A stretch of DNA of 64,000 nt from Clostridiales bacterium (GTDB lineage: Bacteria > Bacillota > Clostridia > Oscillospirales > CAG-272): the NCBI GenBank assembly GCA_022791685.1, contig JAAVZO010000001.1, positions 156,527 to 220,526 of the forward strand, read 5' to 3'. The translations under genes were made by a program, and so were the position numbers. Positions within the stretch are counted from its first letter, which is position 1. Each line of letters begins with the position of its first letter. Under the pieces are notes generated by a model. It was given only the letters and a program-made list of their open reading frames with translations, ran no database searches and was not told the origin of the DNA. Shown in pieces: positions 52,120 through 61,712 of this stretch.

Positions 52120-54090
52120 TTACACTGTATATTCCTGGCGTGCGATAACATGGTCTTGGAAGTCCTTATCAAGCTCGACAAAATATGCACTCCAGCCCCA
52201 GATACGCACAACGAGACGCTGGTGGTTTTCGGGGTGGATCTGTGCGTCCTTCATCGTTTCAAGATTGACCGCGTTCAGCTGAAGCTGATGTCCACCGTTG
52301 TCGATGAAATATTTGACTATCGAAGCTACCTTTTCAAGGCTGTCATCTCCGCGGAATACACTGTTGTGGAACTCGAGCGTGAGCGGCCCACCGTTGATCG
52401 CACGCGCAAAATGCTGCTTAGTGAAGGATTTTACAACCGATACCGGACCTGCAATATTTGCGAACAGACTCACCGAGAAGTTCGTACCGAAAGGTTCGCC
52501 CTTTCGTCTTCCATCAGGTGAAGCTCCGATCTCGTTCGCGTGCCATAGATAGTACATCGCCGAACCGGTTCCAGCACGGAATATACCGCCGCAGCAGTTC
52601 TTTTTACCTTCGAGAGCGTCGGCAAACATATCGAGCAGCTCAACAGACAGGCTATCGACATAATCGTCGTTATTGCCCATTTTCGGTGCTTCATTGCGGA
52701 GCTTATGAAGCAGTTCAGGCATATGTTCGAAATTGTCGTCCACCGCATTTACAAGCTCTTCAGCAGTTATGTATTTCTCATCAAACACGTATTTCTTAAT
52801 AGCTGCAAGTGAATCGGAGGCCGTTGCGATACCCGTACCGTGTATACCGAAATTGCGGTACTTTATCTCATCGAAAAGCAGTGACAGGAACGGAGACGGA
52901 ACGAACCATAAATCTTTAATGTTTGATGTGATAGCATCGCTTTCAGCGTTGATTTCACCTCTCACCGCTTCCATCACTTCGTCGAAGGTATTGCATTTGA
53001 CAAATGAAGTATGCAGCACCTTGTCTATCATCTTCGGATACGACAGCGCGCCGATATTGGCTACATCGAAGCCGCAGTTTGGGATTATAAACTCCCAACA
53101 TGCAGCAACTACATAATTCGCCGCATCCTCAGGCGCATAGCCTTTCTTTATAAGTCCGTCGATAACTACATCATCGTTCGAATACTGAGGGAATCCGAGT
53201 CCAGCTTTAGTCAGCTCCGTACCGAGAATATATTGCTCCATCAGCGTTTTCTTTGATACACGCAGGTTTATCTTCGGGTCGATAAGCTTCAAGTTGCGGC
53301 TCGCGATAAGGCATAGCTTCGAAAGCTCAGAAAAGCAGTCATTTCCATTCTCATCAATTCCGCCGAGCACCATCGACTGTCCGTTGTCGCCTTGCTGTAC
53401 ACCGACGTAGAGATCACTGTCCTTATTGAAGGAAATGAAGAAATCCTCGATCAATTCGAGTGCAGTTTCAATGGTATATACGCCTTTATCCATATCAGCT
53501 TTGAAATATGGGTACATATATTTGTCGAAACGTCCTACGGTGTTGTGATAGTTGCCTTCAAGCCAGAGTGAAAAGTGGAGAATGCGGAAGAATTGCAGCG
53601 CTTCTCTGAAATTAGTCGCGCCGTATCGCGGCACACGCTCGAGTGTCGATGCGATATCATCACGTCCAACACGAATCGCCTCCGTCTTATAACGGTCGGC
53701 GAGGTCAATTATATTGTCAATCGCGCGCTTACCGTACTCATCAGCACTCTCGCGCATTTCAAGCAGTCCAGTCGAAATAGCCTTTGCGTAGTTTGGTGAT
53801 ACGTTAGAAACATATCCAAGCTCGTGAATAAAATGCTTAGATTTTATTTCCTTCCATTCATCTTCAGTAAAGCAGTCTGGAATTTGTTTTGTTGTGCGAA
53901 TGAAGCAAATTTTCTCATTTGGAAGAATATGCGGCTTCTGCGCACGGCAGAGACGTTCGAAACGATCAGCCATGCGTTCAACCGGGGAAAGCTGATTTTT
54001 TGAATATTCTTCAGCGAGATTTATATTGAGATCCTCACGAAAAGCATGGTGCTTCTTTGCAAGGATATAATCGAGTAACTGTAGCGACAT
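52120..54090 (-). CDS. Glycyl radical enzyme of unknown substrate
   Basis: 656 residues, shorter than PFL or CutC (about 760-850), so parts of the N-terminal region are reduced. The thiyl Cys is in VVAACWEFIIP, giving C331-x-E333, the C-x-E pattern of dehydratase/lyase types rather than the Cys-Cys of PFL. The radical loop is VRIWGWSAYF with Gly632; the canonical Tyr after Gly is Trp. No standard GRE subclass fits clearly. It is the first gene of an operon with its activase and a GH36 enzyme, so a sugar-derived diol or related polyol could be the substrate; this is inference. AGGAG precedes the ATG. Confidence 0.85.
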   Translation of the reverse strand: MSLQLLDYILAKKHHAFREDLNINLAEEYSKNQLSPVERMADRFERLCRAQKPHILPNEKICFIRTTKQIPDCFTEDEWKEIKSKHFIHELGYVSNVSPNYAKAISTGLLEMRESADEYGKRAIDNIIDLADRYKTEAIRVGRDDIASTLERVPRYGATNFREALQFFRILHFSLWLEGNYHNTVGRFDKYMYPYFKADMDKGVYTIETALELIEDFFISFNKDSDLYVGVQQGDNGQSMVLGGIDENGNDCFSELSKLCLIASRNLKLIDPKINLRVSKKTLMEQYILGTELTKAGLGFPQYSNDDVVIDGLIKKGYAPEDAANYVVAACWEFIIPNCGFDVANIGALSYPKMIDKVLHTSFVKCNTFDEVMEAVRGEINAESDAITSNIKDLWFVPSPFLSLLFDEIKYRNFGIHGTGIATASDSLAAIKKYVFDEKYITAEELVNAVDDNFEHMPELLHKLRNEAPKMGNNDDYVDSLSVELLDMFADALEGKKNCCGGIFRAGTGSAMYYLWHANEIGASPDGRRKGEPFGTNFSVSLFANIAGPVSVVKSFTKQHFARAINGGPLTLEFHNSVFRGDDSLEKVASIVKYFIDNGGHQLQLNAVNLETMKDAQIHPENHQRLVVRIWGWSAYFVELDKDFQDHVIARQEYTV

Positions 54091-54156
54091 ATATTTTTAC
54101 TCCTATAATTTATTTATTAAATTATCGTCAATGCAACAAGTTTTGATTACAACTAT

Positions 54157-54184
54157 ATTATATCAATAAATTTCACTTTGTCAA
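54157..54184 (-). promoter_or_regulatory. Promoter of the glycyl radical enzyme operon
   Basis: Minus strand: TTGACA (54179-54184), 16 nt, TATAAT (54157-54162), extended -10 TGA. Confidence 0.8.
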
Positions 54185-54259
54185 TATAAAACCCTGATTT
54201 TAACTATTTAAAATTGTAAATTTTCCATGCAACTATATATAAATATTTTTAAATAATCA

Positions 54260-54289
54260 AAAATGTGTAGGCAAATGCCTACACATTTT
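54260..54289 (-). terminator. Terminator of CBM9 locus 2
   Basis: Perfect 14-bp stem AAAATGTGTAGGCA / TGCCTACACATTTT with a 2-nt loop. Confidence 0.83.
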
Positions 54290-54303
54290 CTATATAAAAA
54301 TAC

Positions 54304-54416
54304 TGCGGTGAATTGAAAACACGAAGTATTCTTTGTATTCAAATATAGTTTGTTTGGTTCTCTCCATATACACTTAAATAATCCATTCGCACACAATAGC
54401 CATACAATTCACCGCA
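54304..54416 (-). repeat. 3' inverted-repeat element of CBM9 locus 2
   Basis: Arms TGCGGTGAATTG (54304-54315) and CAATTCACCGCA (54405-54416) are identical to those of locus 1; the inner part is about 7 bp longer. Confidence 0.75.
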
Positions 54417-54429
54417 ATATATTCATCAA

Positions 54430-55251
54430 TTATTTGCGGCGCTTTGTTGCTACTGTTGTAGCTGCTAACAGTACCCCTCCACCGCATGCTGCGAGGAGTG
54501 CGAGTGCTGCAGGATCTGCAGTCTTTGCCGAAGCTTCTGCTTCTGCCTTTGCTTTTTCTTCTGCGATTATGTCGTCTACTTTCTTATCGCTCAGGAGGCA
54601 CTGTCCGTATACTGACGGATCGGAGGATGCCTTATCCTTAGAATCAGACCATCCGAGGCAAATATTACGAACTCCCTTACCTTCTGCGTCGTCATTGTAC
54701 TGGAAGTCTATTCCGAAATACTCTCCTGCTCCGCCAACTGCACTTATATCTACTGCTACTTCTATTATGCAGCCCTTGGTTGTTCTTGCGTAGCCGTATT
54801 CCTCTGCTCCAATGTCAGATGTCGAATTATCAGCCATTATGCGCTTCTGTACCTTATCGTTGTCGTTGGCATTTTTGTACTGTATAAAGTACTCTACTGA
54901 GTCTCTATCCCATGCGTTAGAACCAACAGTACTAATTTCGTTATCCTCTACCTCGAAAAGGATGTAGAGCGTATTGTTTCCGTTCCAAAGTACCTTTGCA
55001 TTTGCTACTGCATAGTCCTTACCAGCAACCTTGCTTGTATCTCCAAACCAAGATGATGCGTTCTCTTTTACGGTGTCGACCGGAATTACAGGTGCGTAGT
55101 TCCATACATCATCAATTTTGCCATCTACAGTTACATCTGCGATATATGCTTCGCAGGTCTTGCGTCCTGCTACTGCCGGTGCTGCAAGTGTATTTACCGC
55201 GAGCAGCGATGCAAGTGCAGTCGCCGACGCGATTGTTGCGAGTTTTTTCAT
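54430..55251 (-). CDS. Secreted, anchored CBM9-like surface protein (copy 2)
   Basis: 273 residues: signal peptide as in copy 1, a CBM9-like domain (VTVDGKIDDVWNY, LYILFEVED, DSVEYFI, GCIIEVAVDI, GEYFGIDFQYND), an Ala/Glu/Lys-rich coil (IIAEEKAKAEAEASAK) and a C-terminal tail KTADP, a hydrophobic stretch and TKRRK, like a sorting signal or membrane anchor. The base run that disrupts copy 1 is broken here by T and A (CCCCTCCACC), so the frame is stable. CBM9 domains bind saccharides at the cell surface. Most residues are identical to copy 1; changes cluster in the region FIQYKNANDNDKVQKR. Strong promoter at 55317-55345. Confidence 0.9.
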   Translation of the reverse strand: MKKLATIASATALASLLAVNTLAAPAVAGRKTCEAYIADVTVDGKIDDVWNYAPVIPVDTVKENASSWFGDTSKVAGKDYAVANAKVLWNGNNTLYILFEVEDNEISTVGSNAWDRDSVEYFIQYKNANDNDKVQKRIMADNSTSDIGAEEYGYARTTKGCIIEVAVDISAVGGAGEYFGIDFQYNDDAEGKGVRNICLGWSDSKDKASSDPSVYGQCLLSDKKVDDIIAEEKAKAEAEASAKTADPAALALLAACGGGVLLAATTVATKRRK

Positions 55252-55316
55252 TGTCATAATTCCTTTCACATACCTCGCCTTCATGTGAGAAATTTTGGAT
55301 CACTAAGTGTATTTTT

Positions 55317-55345
55317 AGTATACCATATATTTTACAGTTTGTCAA
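55317..55345 (-). promoter_or_regulatory. Promoter of CBM9 copy 2
   Basis: Minus strand: TTGACA (55340-55345), 17 nt, TATACT (55317-55322). The leader after it is nearly identical to that of copy 1. Confidence 0.82.
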
Positions 55346-55482
55346 GCCATTCTACAGATATTTTACATTCGAAGCTCTATTATAAATCTTCCTGCATAAA
55401 TACAGCATACACATTTTCTTTAATCAATCCGTGCATAATTATATTTTTACTGAAATCTTCATATATTTTCGTAAAAAATCTA

Positions 55483-55511
55483 TTGATTATCTGCCGCTAA
55501 TATGGTATATT
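55483..55511 (+). promoter_or_regulatory. fucI promoter
   Basis: TTGATT (55483-55488), 17 nt, TATATT (55506-55511). GAAAGGA then stands some 10-16 nt before the ATG at 55570. Confidence 0.7.
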
Positions 55512-55569
55512 ATATTTAGCATTAAAAATCACTCACATAATGAGAAATTAGAAAGGATCGATTTAAATT

Positions 55570-57336
55570 ATGAATAAACCACTAATAGGTATTCGCCCGA
55601 TAATCGACGGCAGAAGACGCGGAATCCGCGAGAGCCTCGAGGACCAGACCATGAATATGGCGAAAGCCGCAAAGGAGCTCATCGAATCTAAGCTATTTTA
55701 TCCAGACGGCACACACGTTGAATGCGTTATCGCAGATACGACTATCGGCGGCGGCGCGGAAGCAGCGGCTTGTGCTGACAAGTTCGCAAAGCTCAACGTA
55801 TGCGCTACTCTTTCGGTCACTCCCTGCTGGTGCTACGGCAGTGAAACGATGGACCTTGACCCACTGACCACCAAAGCAGTATGGGGCTTCAATGGCACTG
55901 AGCGTCCCGGCGCGGTATATCTTGCAGCCGTTATGGCAGCTCACGCACAGAGAGGTCTTCCCGCATTTGCAATATACGGTCACGACGTTCAGGACATGAA
56001 CGACACAACTATTCCTACCGACGTTGAGGAGAAGATCCTCCGCTTTGCTCGCTGCGCTATCGCAGTAGGACTCATGCGCGGCAAAGCATACTGCGGACTC
56101 GGCGCAGTTGCTATGGGTATCGCTGGCTCATTCGCAGACCCCGACTTCATGCAGAAGTACCTCGGAATCCGCGCTGAATGGGTAGATATGGTAGAGATCC
56201 TCCGTCGAATCGACCTTGGCATCTACGACCACGACGAATACGAGAAGGAACTCGCGTGGATCAAGGCTAAGTGCCCGAAGGGACTCGAAGTCAATCCTCC
56301 GGAATGGCAGAACAATGCAGAGCAGGATGAAAAGGAATGGGAGTTCGTCGCTAAGATGACTCTTATCGTAAAAGATATCATGCTTGGCAATCCGAAGCTC
56401 GCAGAGATGGGATATGTTGAAGAGTCGAACGGCAGAAATGCTATATTCGGCGGCTTCCAGGGTCAGCGTCAGTGGACCGACTACAAGCCGAACGCCGACT
56501 TCACCGAAGCTATACTCAACACCACATTCGACTGGAACGGCAAGCGTGCTCCGTTTATTCTCGCTACCGAAAACGATAACCTCAACGGTCTTGCAATGCT
56601 CATGCTCAACCTCGTTTCCAATCGTCCGGCAGTATTCTCTGACGTGCGTACCTACTGGAGTCCTGACGCAGTTAAGCGCGTAGCTGACTATGAGGTTTCC
56701 GGAAAGGCTAAAGATGGCTTCATGCACCTTATCAACTCGGGCGCATCCGCACTCGACGGAAACGGCGCTTCCAAGGATGAAAACGGCAATTCGGTAATGA
56801 AGGAATGGTGGAATGTCACCGATGCTGACATTGAGGCTATGCTCGCTGAGACTAAATGGGCACCTGCAAACAAGGGCTACTTCAGAGGCGGCGGATTCTC
56901 GAGTCAGTACATCAGTAAGGGCGAAATGCCTGTAACTATGGTTCGTGTGAACTTAGTTGACAAGCTCGGTCCGGTTATCCAGATCGCTGAGGGCTACACC
57001 GTTGAGCTGCCCGACAACGTAACTCATGCGCTGCTCGACCGCACCGACCCGACATGGCCTTCTATCTGGTTCGCTCCTACACTCACTGGTGAGGGCGCAT
57101 TCAAGGACGTGTACAGCGTAATGGCTAACTGGGGCGCAAACCACGGCGCATTTGCATACGGACACATCGGCGCGGATATAATCACACTCGCGTCAATGCT
57201 TCGCATCCCAGTATCCATGCACAATGTTTGCCCGTGCAAGGTATACAGACCTCACGCATGGTCGGCATTCGGAACTACAAATCTCGAGGATGCTGATTAC
57301 CGTGCTTGTGCAGCATACGGTCCGCTTTATAAATAA
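55570..57336 (+). CDS. fucI: L-fucose isomerase
   Basis: 588 residues, normal for Fuc[20 protein letters not shown] at the start, [30 protein letters not shown] and [18 protein letters not shown] are strongly conserved. It converts L-fucose to L-fuculose (and D-arabinose to D-ribulose) with Mn in the cytoplasm. No fuculokinase, aldolase or permease is adjacent, so other steps are encoded elsewhere. Own promoter and terminator: a single-gene transcript. Confidence 0.97.
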   Translation: MNKPLIGIRPIIDGRRRGIRESLEDQTMNMAKAAKELIESKLFYPDGTHVECVIADTTIGGGAEAAACADKFAKLNVCATLSVTPCWCYGSETMDLDPLTTKAVWGFNGTERPGAVYLAAVMAAHAQRGLPAFAIYGHDVQDMNDTTIPTDVEEKILRFARCAIAVGLMRGKAYCGLGAVAMGIAGSFADPDFMQKYLGIRAEWVDMVEILRRIDLGIYDHDEYEKELAWIKAKCPKGLEVNPPEWQNNAEQDEKEWEFVAKMTLIVKDIMLGNPKLAEMGYVEESNGRNAIFGGFQGQRQWTDYKPNADFTEAILNTTFDWNGKRAPFILATENDNLNGLAMLMLNLVSNRPAVFSDVRTYWSPDAVKRVADYEVSGKAKDGFMHLINSGASALDGNGASKDENGNSVMKEWWNVTDADIEAMLAETKWAPANKGYFRGGGFSSQYISKGEMPVTMVRVNLVDKLGPVIQIAEGYTVELPDNVTHALLDRTDPTWPSIWFAPTLTGEGAFKDVYSVMANWGANHGAFAYGHIGADIITLASMLRIPVSMHNVCPCKVYRPHAWSAFGTTNLEDADYRACAAYGPLYK

Positions 57337-57347
57337 TCAAATATAAC

Positions 57348-57389
57348 AAAATATCGGCTCAGAGGTTAAATCTTCGAGCCGATATTTTT
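57348..57389 (+). terminator. fucI terminator
   Basis: AAAATATCGGCTC / GAGCCGATATTTT stem with a 15-nt loop, T-run at the end. Confidence 0.88.
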
Positions 57390-57490
57390 GTATTTCTATT
57401 TTTAATAATATTAAATTTTCTGAAAATTGCGGGAACAAAATGTCGAAATTTAGCGTCTAATATACAACGTTAAACTTAAGAAGGCACAAT

Positions 57491-58513
57491 ATGTATCCAC
57501 TCACAGCAAAATTCAAAAAACATAAGCTAAGTACCACTATTCTTTCACTTATCCTCACAATACTGCTCACATCATGCAGCAGTGTAAATGATGGCGAACC
57601 GGAAGATATCACTCCGAATCCAGACACAGTTGAAACAATACCGCAAAAGGATGCTGATACCACGCAAACTGATGAATCGACCTCCGAGCCTCTGCCGGAA
57701 ACTACCGAACCTGAGCAGACGACAGCAATTCCAGAAACAACAGCCCCCGATACTACCGCACCAGAGACAACGGCCGCAACGTTAAATATTGAATCAATCG
57801 CAGCAGAAATTCCAGAAACGTCCGCTCCTAAAAGGCGAGCTGAGAACTTGCCTGACGGTGACAAGCTATCGCATACTGAAGCAGCATCGCAGAAAATAGC
57901 ATTTTTGACGTTTGACGACGGACCGGATAAAAAGAATAACGAGAGAATACTCGAAATACTTGAAGAATACGGCGTTAAGGCTACCTTCTTTACAGTAGGT
58001 CAGCAGATCGAGCGCTATCCTGAAGGACTAAAAGCAACATTTGACGCAGGACATTCGATAGGCTGCCACTCATATGACCACGATTACGCTAAGGTAAAAG
58101 CTGATGTCGTATCCGAAATCGAGGACTGGGAGAATGCCGCCGAAAAAGCGCTCGGTGAAAGCGTACCTACCTATCTGTTCAGATTTCCGGGCGGCTCACC
58201 AACAAAGGATGAAAATCAGCTGAAAGATAAGGTAGCTGAGCTTGGTTACAATGGTTACGATTGGAATTGTCTTAACAACGACTGTCTTATCAAAAAATGC
58301 CCTGCGGACATGGACACTGTTGAATGGATGAAGCAATCCTTTGTCGACACATTCAAATACGGCTCGTCACTCAAGCATTCACCGCTGATAATACTTATGC
58401 ACGAAACCTACAGCGAGACCGCGGATATGCTTGCATGGGCGATCGAATATTTACAGGAAGCGGGCTACACATTTGCTACACTGGACCAGCTTTCCGACAG
58501 CTGGTACTATTAA
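57491..58513 (+). CDS. Polysaccharide deacetylase lipoprotein (CE4)
   Basis: 340 residues. A signal with lipobox LLTSC (Cys about 34), a Thr/Pro/Glu-rich linker with ETT/PETT repeats (about 50-100), then a NodB homology domain (about 135-335) with TFDDGPD, HSYDHD (metal His) and RFPGGS. CE4 enzymes remove N- or O-acetyl groups from peptidoglycan or polysaccharides; a wall-modifying role that protects from lysozyme is likely. Its stop is two bases from the convergent kinase stop, with no terminator visible. Confidence 0.93.
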   Translation: MYPLTAKFKKHKLSTTILSLILTILLTSCSSVNDGEPEDITPNPDTVETIPQKDADTTQTDESTSEPLPETTEPEQTTAIPETTAPDTTAPETTAATLNIESIAAEIPETSAPKRRAENLPDGDKLSHTEAASQKIAFLTFDDGPDKKNNERILEILEEYGVKATFFTVGQQIERYPEGLKATFDAGHSIGCHSYDHDYAKVKADVVSEIEDWENAAEKALGESVPTYLFRFPGGSPTKDENQLKDKVAELGYNGYDWNCLNNDCLIKKCPADMDTVEWMKQSFVDTFKYGSSLKHSPLIILMHETYSETADMLAWAIEYLQEAGYTFATLDQLSDSWYY

Positions 58514-58515
58514 GC

Positions 58516-59397
58516 TTACTTACGCTTATTCCAGTTCATAATTATATTAAACAGTAAATCAAGCGCATTATTTGACCATGCCGGAAAACTTCCGTACTCC
58601 TCCTTATATCGGCAGGCAAACACCATGGTAACAAGCTGACCCACGATCTCATCAACAGCTCGTTCACATTCATCAAAACCGCCATAACAGGATATGAACT
58701 CCTCCCCTGCGCGTTTTGACAATGAGCTTACGACATTGCGGATATCAGAATAAACGTATCCTTTTCCGAGGAGATTATAGTCGAACATCAACGCTCCGGC
58801 ATTATCGCCGGAGCGTTTTACTGCGAAATTAGTATAATAAAAATCATTATACGTCAATGTACGCTCGAACGCTTTAAGCTCATATGAGATATCATCAAAT
58901 TGTGCTTCAAGCTCTCTCCATACTGGACAATCTTTAGTACCAGTCATATATTTAACATATTCAATTCCGTCAAGTGTGAAATAGTCCGATTCGTCATACA
59001 TATCGCGCCCGTAAGTCTTCACATAATCACGACCACGACCGTGAAGTACACGATACCATTCCGCAAGATTTCTTGCTACACTTAAATTGTCAAGGTCAGA
59101 TTCACACCCGAGCCGCCACTGTGAGGTCTCAGACGCTATATCTTCAAGCAGTATTGAGCTTTCTCCAATCGCAATAACATCAAGTGTCGGTATTCCGAGT
59201 GAGCGGAGAATTTTATAATTTTCTATCTCACGACGCTGGTCAAGCGCACTAAAATATTTCATTATGTACCTGCCTTCGGCACAAAAAATGCGCACAACCG
59301 TTATCCCGCTTTTATCGCGTATCAGCTCTATTCGGTCGGGAGTAATCCCGAACTTCCTACATTCTATTTTTATTTTTTCCATCATATTTTCACTCAT
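58516..59397 (-). CDS. Aminoglycoside phosphotransferase/choline kinase-like protein
   Basis: 293 residues of the APH/ChoK kinase fold: IMKYFSALDQRREIENYKIL, then a degenerate catalytic loop LTYNDFYYTNFAV (Brenner-like with Asn in the place of His) and the LMFDYNLLG metal motif. The substrate is unknown. The ATG at 59397 overlaps the sortase stop by 8 bases, so the two are translated together. Confidence 0.75.
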   Translation of the reverse strand: MSENMMEKIKIECRKFGITPDRIELIRDKSGITVVRIFCAEGRYIMKYFSALDQRREIENYKILRSLGIPTLDVIAIGESSILLEDIASETSQWRLGCESDLDNLSVARNLAEWYRVLHGRGRDYVKTYGRDMYDESDYFTLDGIEYVKYMTGTKDCPVWRELEAQFDDISYELKAFERTLTYNDFYYTNFAVKRSGDNAGALMFDYNLLGKGYVYSDIRNVVSSLSKRAGEEFISCYGGFDECERAVDEIVGQLVTMVFACRYKEEYGSFPAWSNNALDLLFNIIMNWNKRK

Positions 59398-60073
59398 TAG
59401 CAACACGTCTACCGCGTACTAACAAACGATGACTGTTTATTCCATATGGCGTACATGTCAGAAGCGTACAATAATCCTCTCCTTCAATTATTTCAAGAGC
59501 TGTTGTATCTTCCGGCTCAACAATAACAATTGAGTCAACTTGATATATAAGCTCACGGTCGAGTATAGATATTGTAAAACTGTCCCCAATTTCAAGTTTA
59601 TCAAGATCAGTGAATAATTTAGCGTCCGGCAATCCGCGGTGCGCAGTCAAACAGCTATGCGTATTCGGGCCACCGACTGGAAGACTCGTTCCCTCAAGAT
59701 GACCGACACCAGCCTTAAGCGCACCGCTGCTTGTACCATGATAGATAGGAAGCTTCAATGATATCTTATCGATCAAAAGATAACCCATAATACCAGTGCC
59801 GCTGATATCGAGTACCGAATAATAATCATCAAGCAGTCCATCACTATAATATGCTGAGCTCGCGTCAAACAGTCTTTCATTATATTCATCAGCCTTACTA
59901 AACAGCTCCTTGCTTATGTCACCTGAGATATCCGAAACATAATCAATATAACTCGCAACAACGCTTGATTGCGCAGCTTCGTTCACCATTTTGCTGATAG
60001 TCGGATACAGTGCAACAGAGATACCTAAAACAAGAAAAACTACTGCAAGTATTATTAACAATCGTTTTTTCAT
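59390..60073 (-). CDS. Class C sortase
   Basis: 227 residues: N-terminal membrane helix (about 5-25), then the sortase domain with SLPVGGPNTHSCLTAHRGLPDAKLF (catalytic His), TLLTCTPYG (Cys) and HRLLVRG (Arg). The class C style (pilin-type) is clear, though the usual C-terminal membrane helix is missing. Sortases cut sorting signals and form pilus or wall linkages. No pilin genes are nearby; the CBM9 proteins with KTADP tails are the only sorting-like proteins in the window. GGAG is 6 nt before the ATG at 60073. Confidence 0.92.
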   Translation of the reverse strand: MKKRLLIILAVVFLVLGISVALYPTISKMVNEAAQSSVVASYIDYVSDISGDISKELFSKADEYNERLFDASSAYYSDGLLDDYYSVLDISGTGIMGYLLIDKISLKLPIYHGTSSGALKAGVGHLEGTSLPVGGPNTHSCLTAHRGLPDAKLFTDLDKLEIGDSFTISILDRELIYQVDSIVIVEPEDTTALEIIEGEDYCTLLTCTPYGINSHRLLVRGRRVANE

Positions 60074-60175
60074 ATCTATCTCCATCCTCTGCAATTTATC
60101 AGCTTCATTAAGAACCGCTAATTATATATAATATCACATATACATAGTTTTTTCAAGTATATCTAAGTAAAATTT

Positions 60176-60275
60176 AAAATAGACCTGTTCGATAGCCTAA
60201 CTTTGGCTTTTGAAAATGCTGATGAAATCAGCATTTTCAAAATTTAATTGACAGGTTATCGAACAGGTCTATTTT
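60176..60275. repeat. 100-bp double-hairpin repeat, copy A
   Basis: A perfect 19-bp terminal inverted repeat (60176-60194 with 60257-60275), extended inward by CCT/AGG pairs, enclosing a second hairpin TGAAAATGCTGAT-gaa-ATCAGCATTTTCA (60211-60239). A similar element lies at 63375. It resembles a MITE-like palindromic repeat and could also act as terminator of the alcohol dehydrogenase gene. No flanking target duplication is evident. Confidence 0.8.
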
Positions 60276-60296
60276 AACGCGGCGTACCGCATTTAT

Positions 60297-61352
60297 TCAG
60301 ATAACTACAACTGGCTTTATAAGGTCGCGCGGCTTATCCTTCATCAGCATAAGCGCCTCTTCTGCGTGCTCAAATCCATTGAACCGGTGAGTCAGCAGCA
60401 GCGAGGTATCAAGTCTGCCATATTTAAGCAGCGATACAAGACGTTCCATCCTGAGTCGTCCACCCGGCATAAGTCCACCCGCGATTGTCTTATGACCCAT
60501 ACCGCAGCCCCACTCAACACGCGGTATTCTCACGTAATCTCCACTTCCAAGATAATTCACGTTGCCGATAATTCCACCTGGGCGGCAAATCTTTACCGCG
60601 TCGATAAAGGTATCGTTGTCGCCGCCCGCCACAATAACTTTATCTACACCTTTACCGCCAGTGCGTTCCATTACCTGCTCGACAATTCCGCCGTCACGGT
60701 AATTTATAATGCCAGTAGCACCGTATTGTTTAGCTGCCTCAATACAGTTTGGACGCGAACCGACCGCCAGCAGTTCGCCTGCTCCGCGAAGTGCACTGCC
60801 AGCTACTGCCATAAGTCCGACTGGACCGATTCCAATAACGCATACACTCTCGCCGTACTGCACATTTGCAAGCTCCGCACCATGAAATCCAGTCGGAACC
60901 ATATCCGACAACATTACCGCTGACGCGACATCAACCCCGTCCGGAAGCAGTGCAAGGTTTGCGTCAGCTTCATTTACATGGAAATACTCAGCGAAGACTC
61001 CATCTTTGAAATTCGAGAATTTCCAACCTGCAAGCATTCCGCCTGAGTGCATTGAAAACCCCGCCTGAGCTTCTGTTTTGCCCCAGTCAGGTGTAATTGC
61101 CGGTATTATGACCTTATCTCCAGGCTTGAAGTCACGCACCATGTCTCCGACCTTCCACACCTCACCGACCGCTTCATGTCCAAGTATCATATCGTTCCGC
61201 TCACCGATAGCGCCTTCCCACACAGTATGCACATCAGATGTGCATGGTGAGATAGCCAGCGGCTTAACAAGCGCGTCGAGTGGCCCACATTCAGGCACTG
61301 TTTTCTCGATCCAGCCAGTCTTGCCGATCCCGAGCATTGCATAACCCTTCAT
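60297..61352 (-). CDS. Zinc-dependent secondary alcohol dehydrogenase (NADP-type)
   Basis: 351 residues, strongly like Thermoanaerobacter brockii secondary ADH: MKGYAMLGIGKTGWIEK at the start, zinc ligands in APCTSD-like SPCTSDVH and GHEAVGE, SDMVPTGFHGAE, IGIGPVGLMAVAG, and AVGSRPNCIEAAKQYGA, with the Gly-Ser-Arg...Tyr set associated with NADP preference. It interconverts secondary alcohols and ketones (for example 2-propanol/acetone). The ATG at 61352 has AAAGGA upstream and gives the canonical start. Single gene. Confidence 0.95.
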   Translation of the reverse strand: MKGYAMLGIGKTGWIEKTVPECGPLDALVKPLAISPCTSDVHTVWEGAIGERNDMILGHEAVGEVWKVGDMVRDFKPGDKVIIPAITPDWGKTEAQAGFSMHSGGMLAGWKFSNFKDGVFAEYFHVNEADANLALLPDGVDVASAVMLSDMVPTGFHGAELANVQYGESVCVIGIGPVGLMAVAGSALRGAGELLAVGSRPNCIEAAKQYGATGIINYRDGGIVEQVMERTGGKGVDKVIVAGGDNDTFIDAVKICRPGGIIGNVNYLGSGDYVRIPRVEWGCGMGHKTIAGGLMPGGRLRMERLVSLLKYGRLDTSLLLTHRFNGFEHAEEALMLMKDKPRDLIKPVVVI

Positions 61353-61537
61353 AATAACAAAATTCCTTTCATATCTGAATACTATCCGCCATTCGCAGTA
61401 ATCTATCACAAATTGCGGTATCACTTTTATTATGTCCGCAAGAATTTCAATTATTCGCCAAAAAGCTATTGCATTTCATGAAAATTCAGTGTATAATATA
61501 CTTGTTAGATAACCTATCAAATATATTCAACTTGTCA

Positions 61538-61663
61538 CGGCATCAATGGGGGATTGAATCCAGCGGACTAAAGTCCGCATACTGATGCGAATATGTCCAC
61601 GCCCTACGGGCGATGCCGCCTATATGAGGCATCGCCGCTTTAGCGGCGTGGACATCGTGGCAA
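61538..61663. repeat. Compound palindromic intergenic repeat
   Basis: Three hairpins: GCGGACT-aa-AGTCCGC (61563-61578) inside flanking GCATCA/TGATGC, then ATGTCCACGCC (61593-61603) with GGCGTGGACAT (61645-61655) enclosing GGCGATGCC / GGCATCGCC (61609-61636). The GC content is higher than its surroundings. It resembles REP-like dispersed repeats of Clostridia. It is upstream of the kinase gene at 61713. No other copy is in this window. Confidence 0.75.
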
Positions 61664-61712
61664 CGTTATAATAATTATCCAAAGTATTCACATAGTATGG
61701 AGGTAGACGTTT

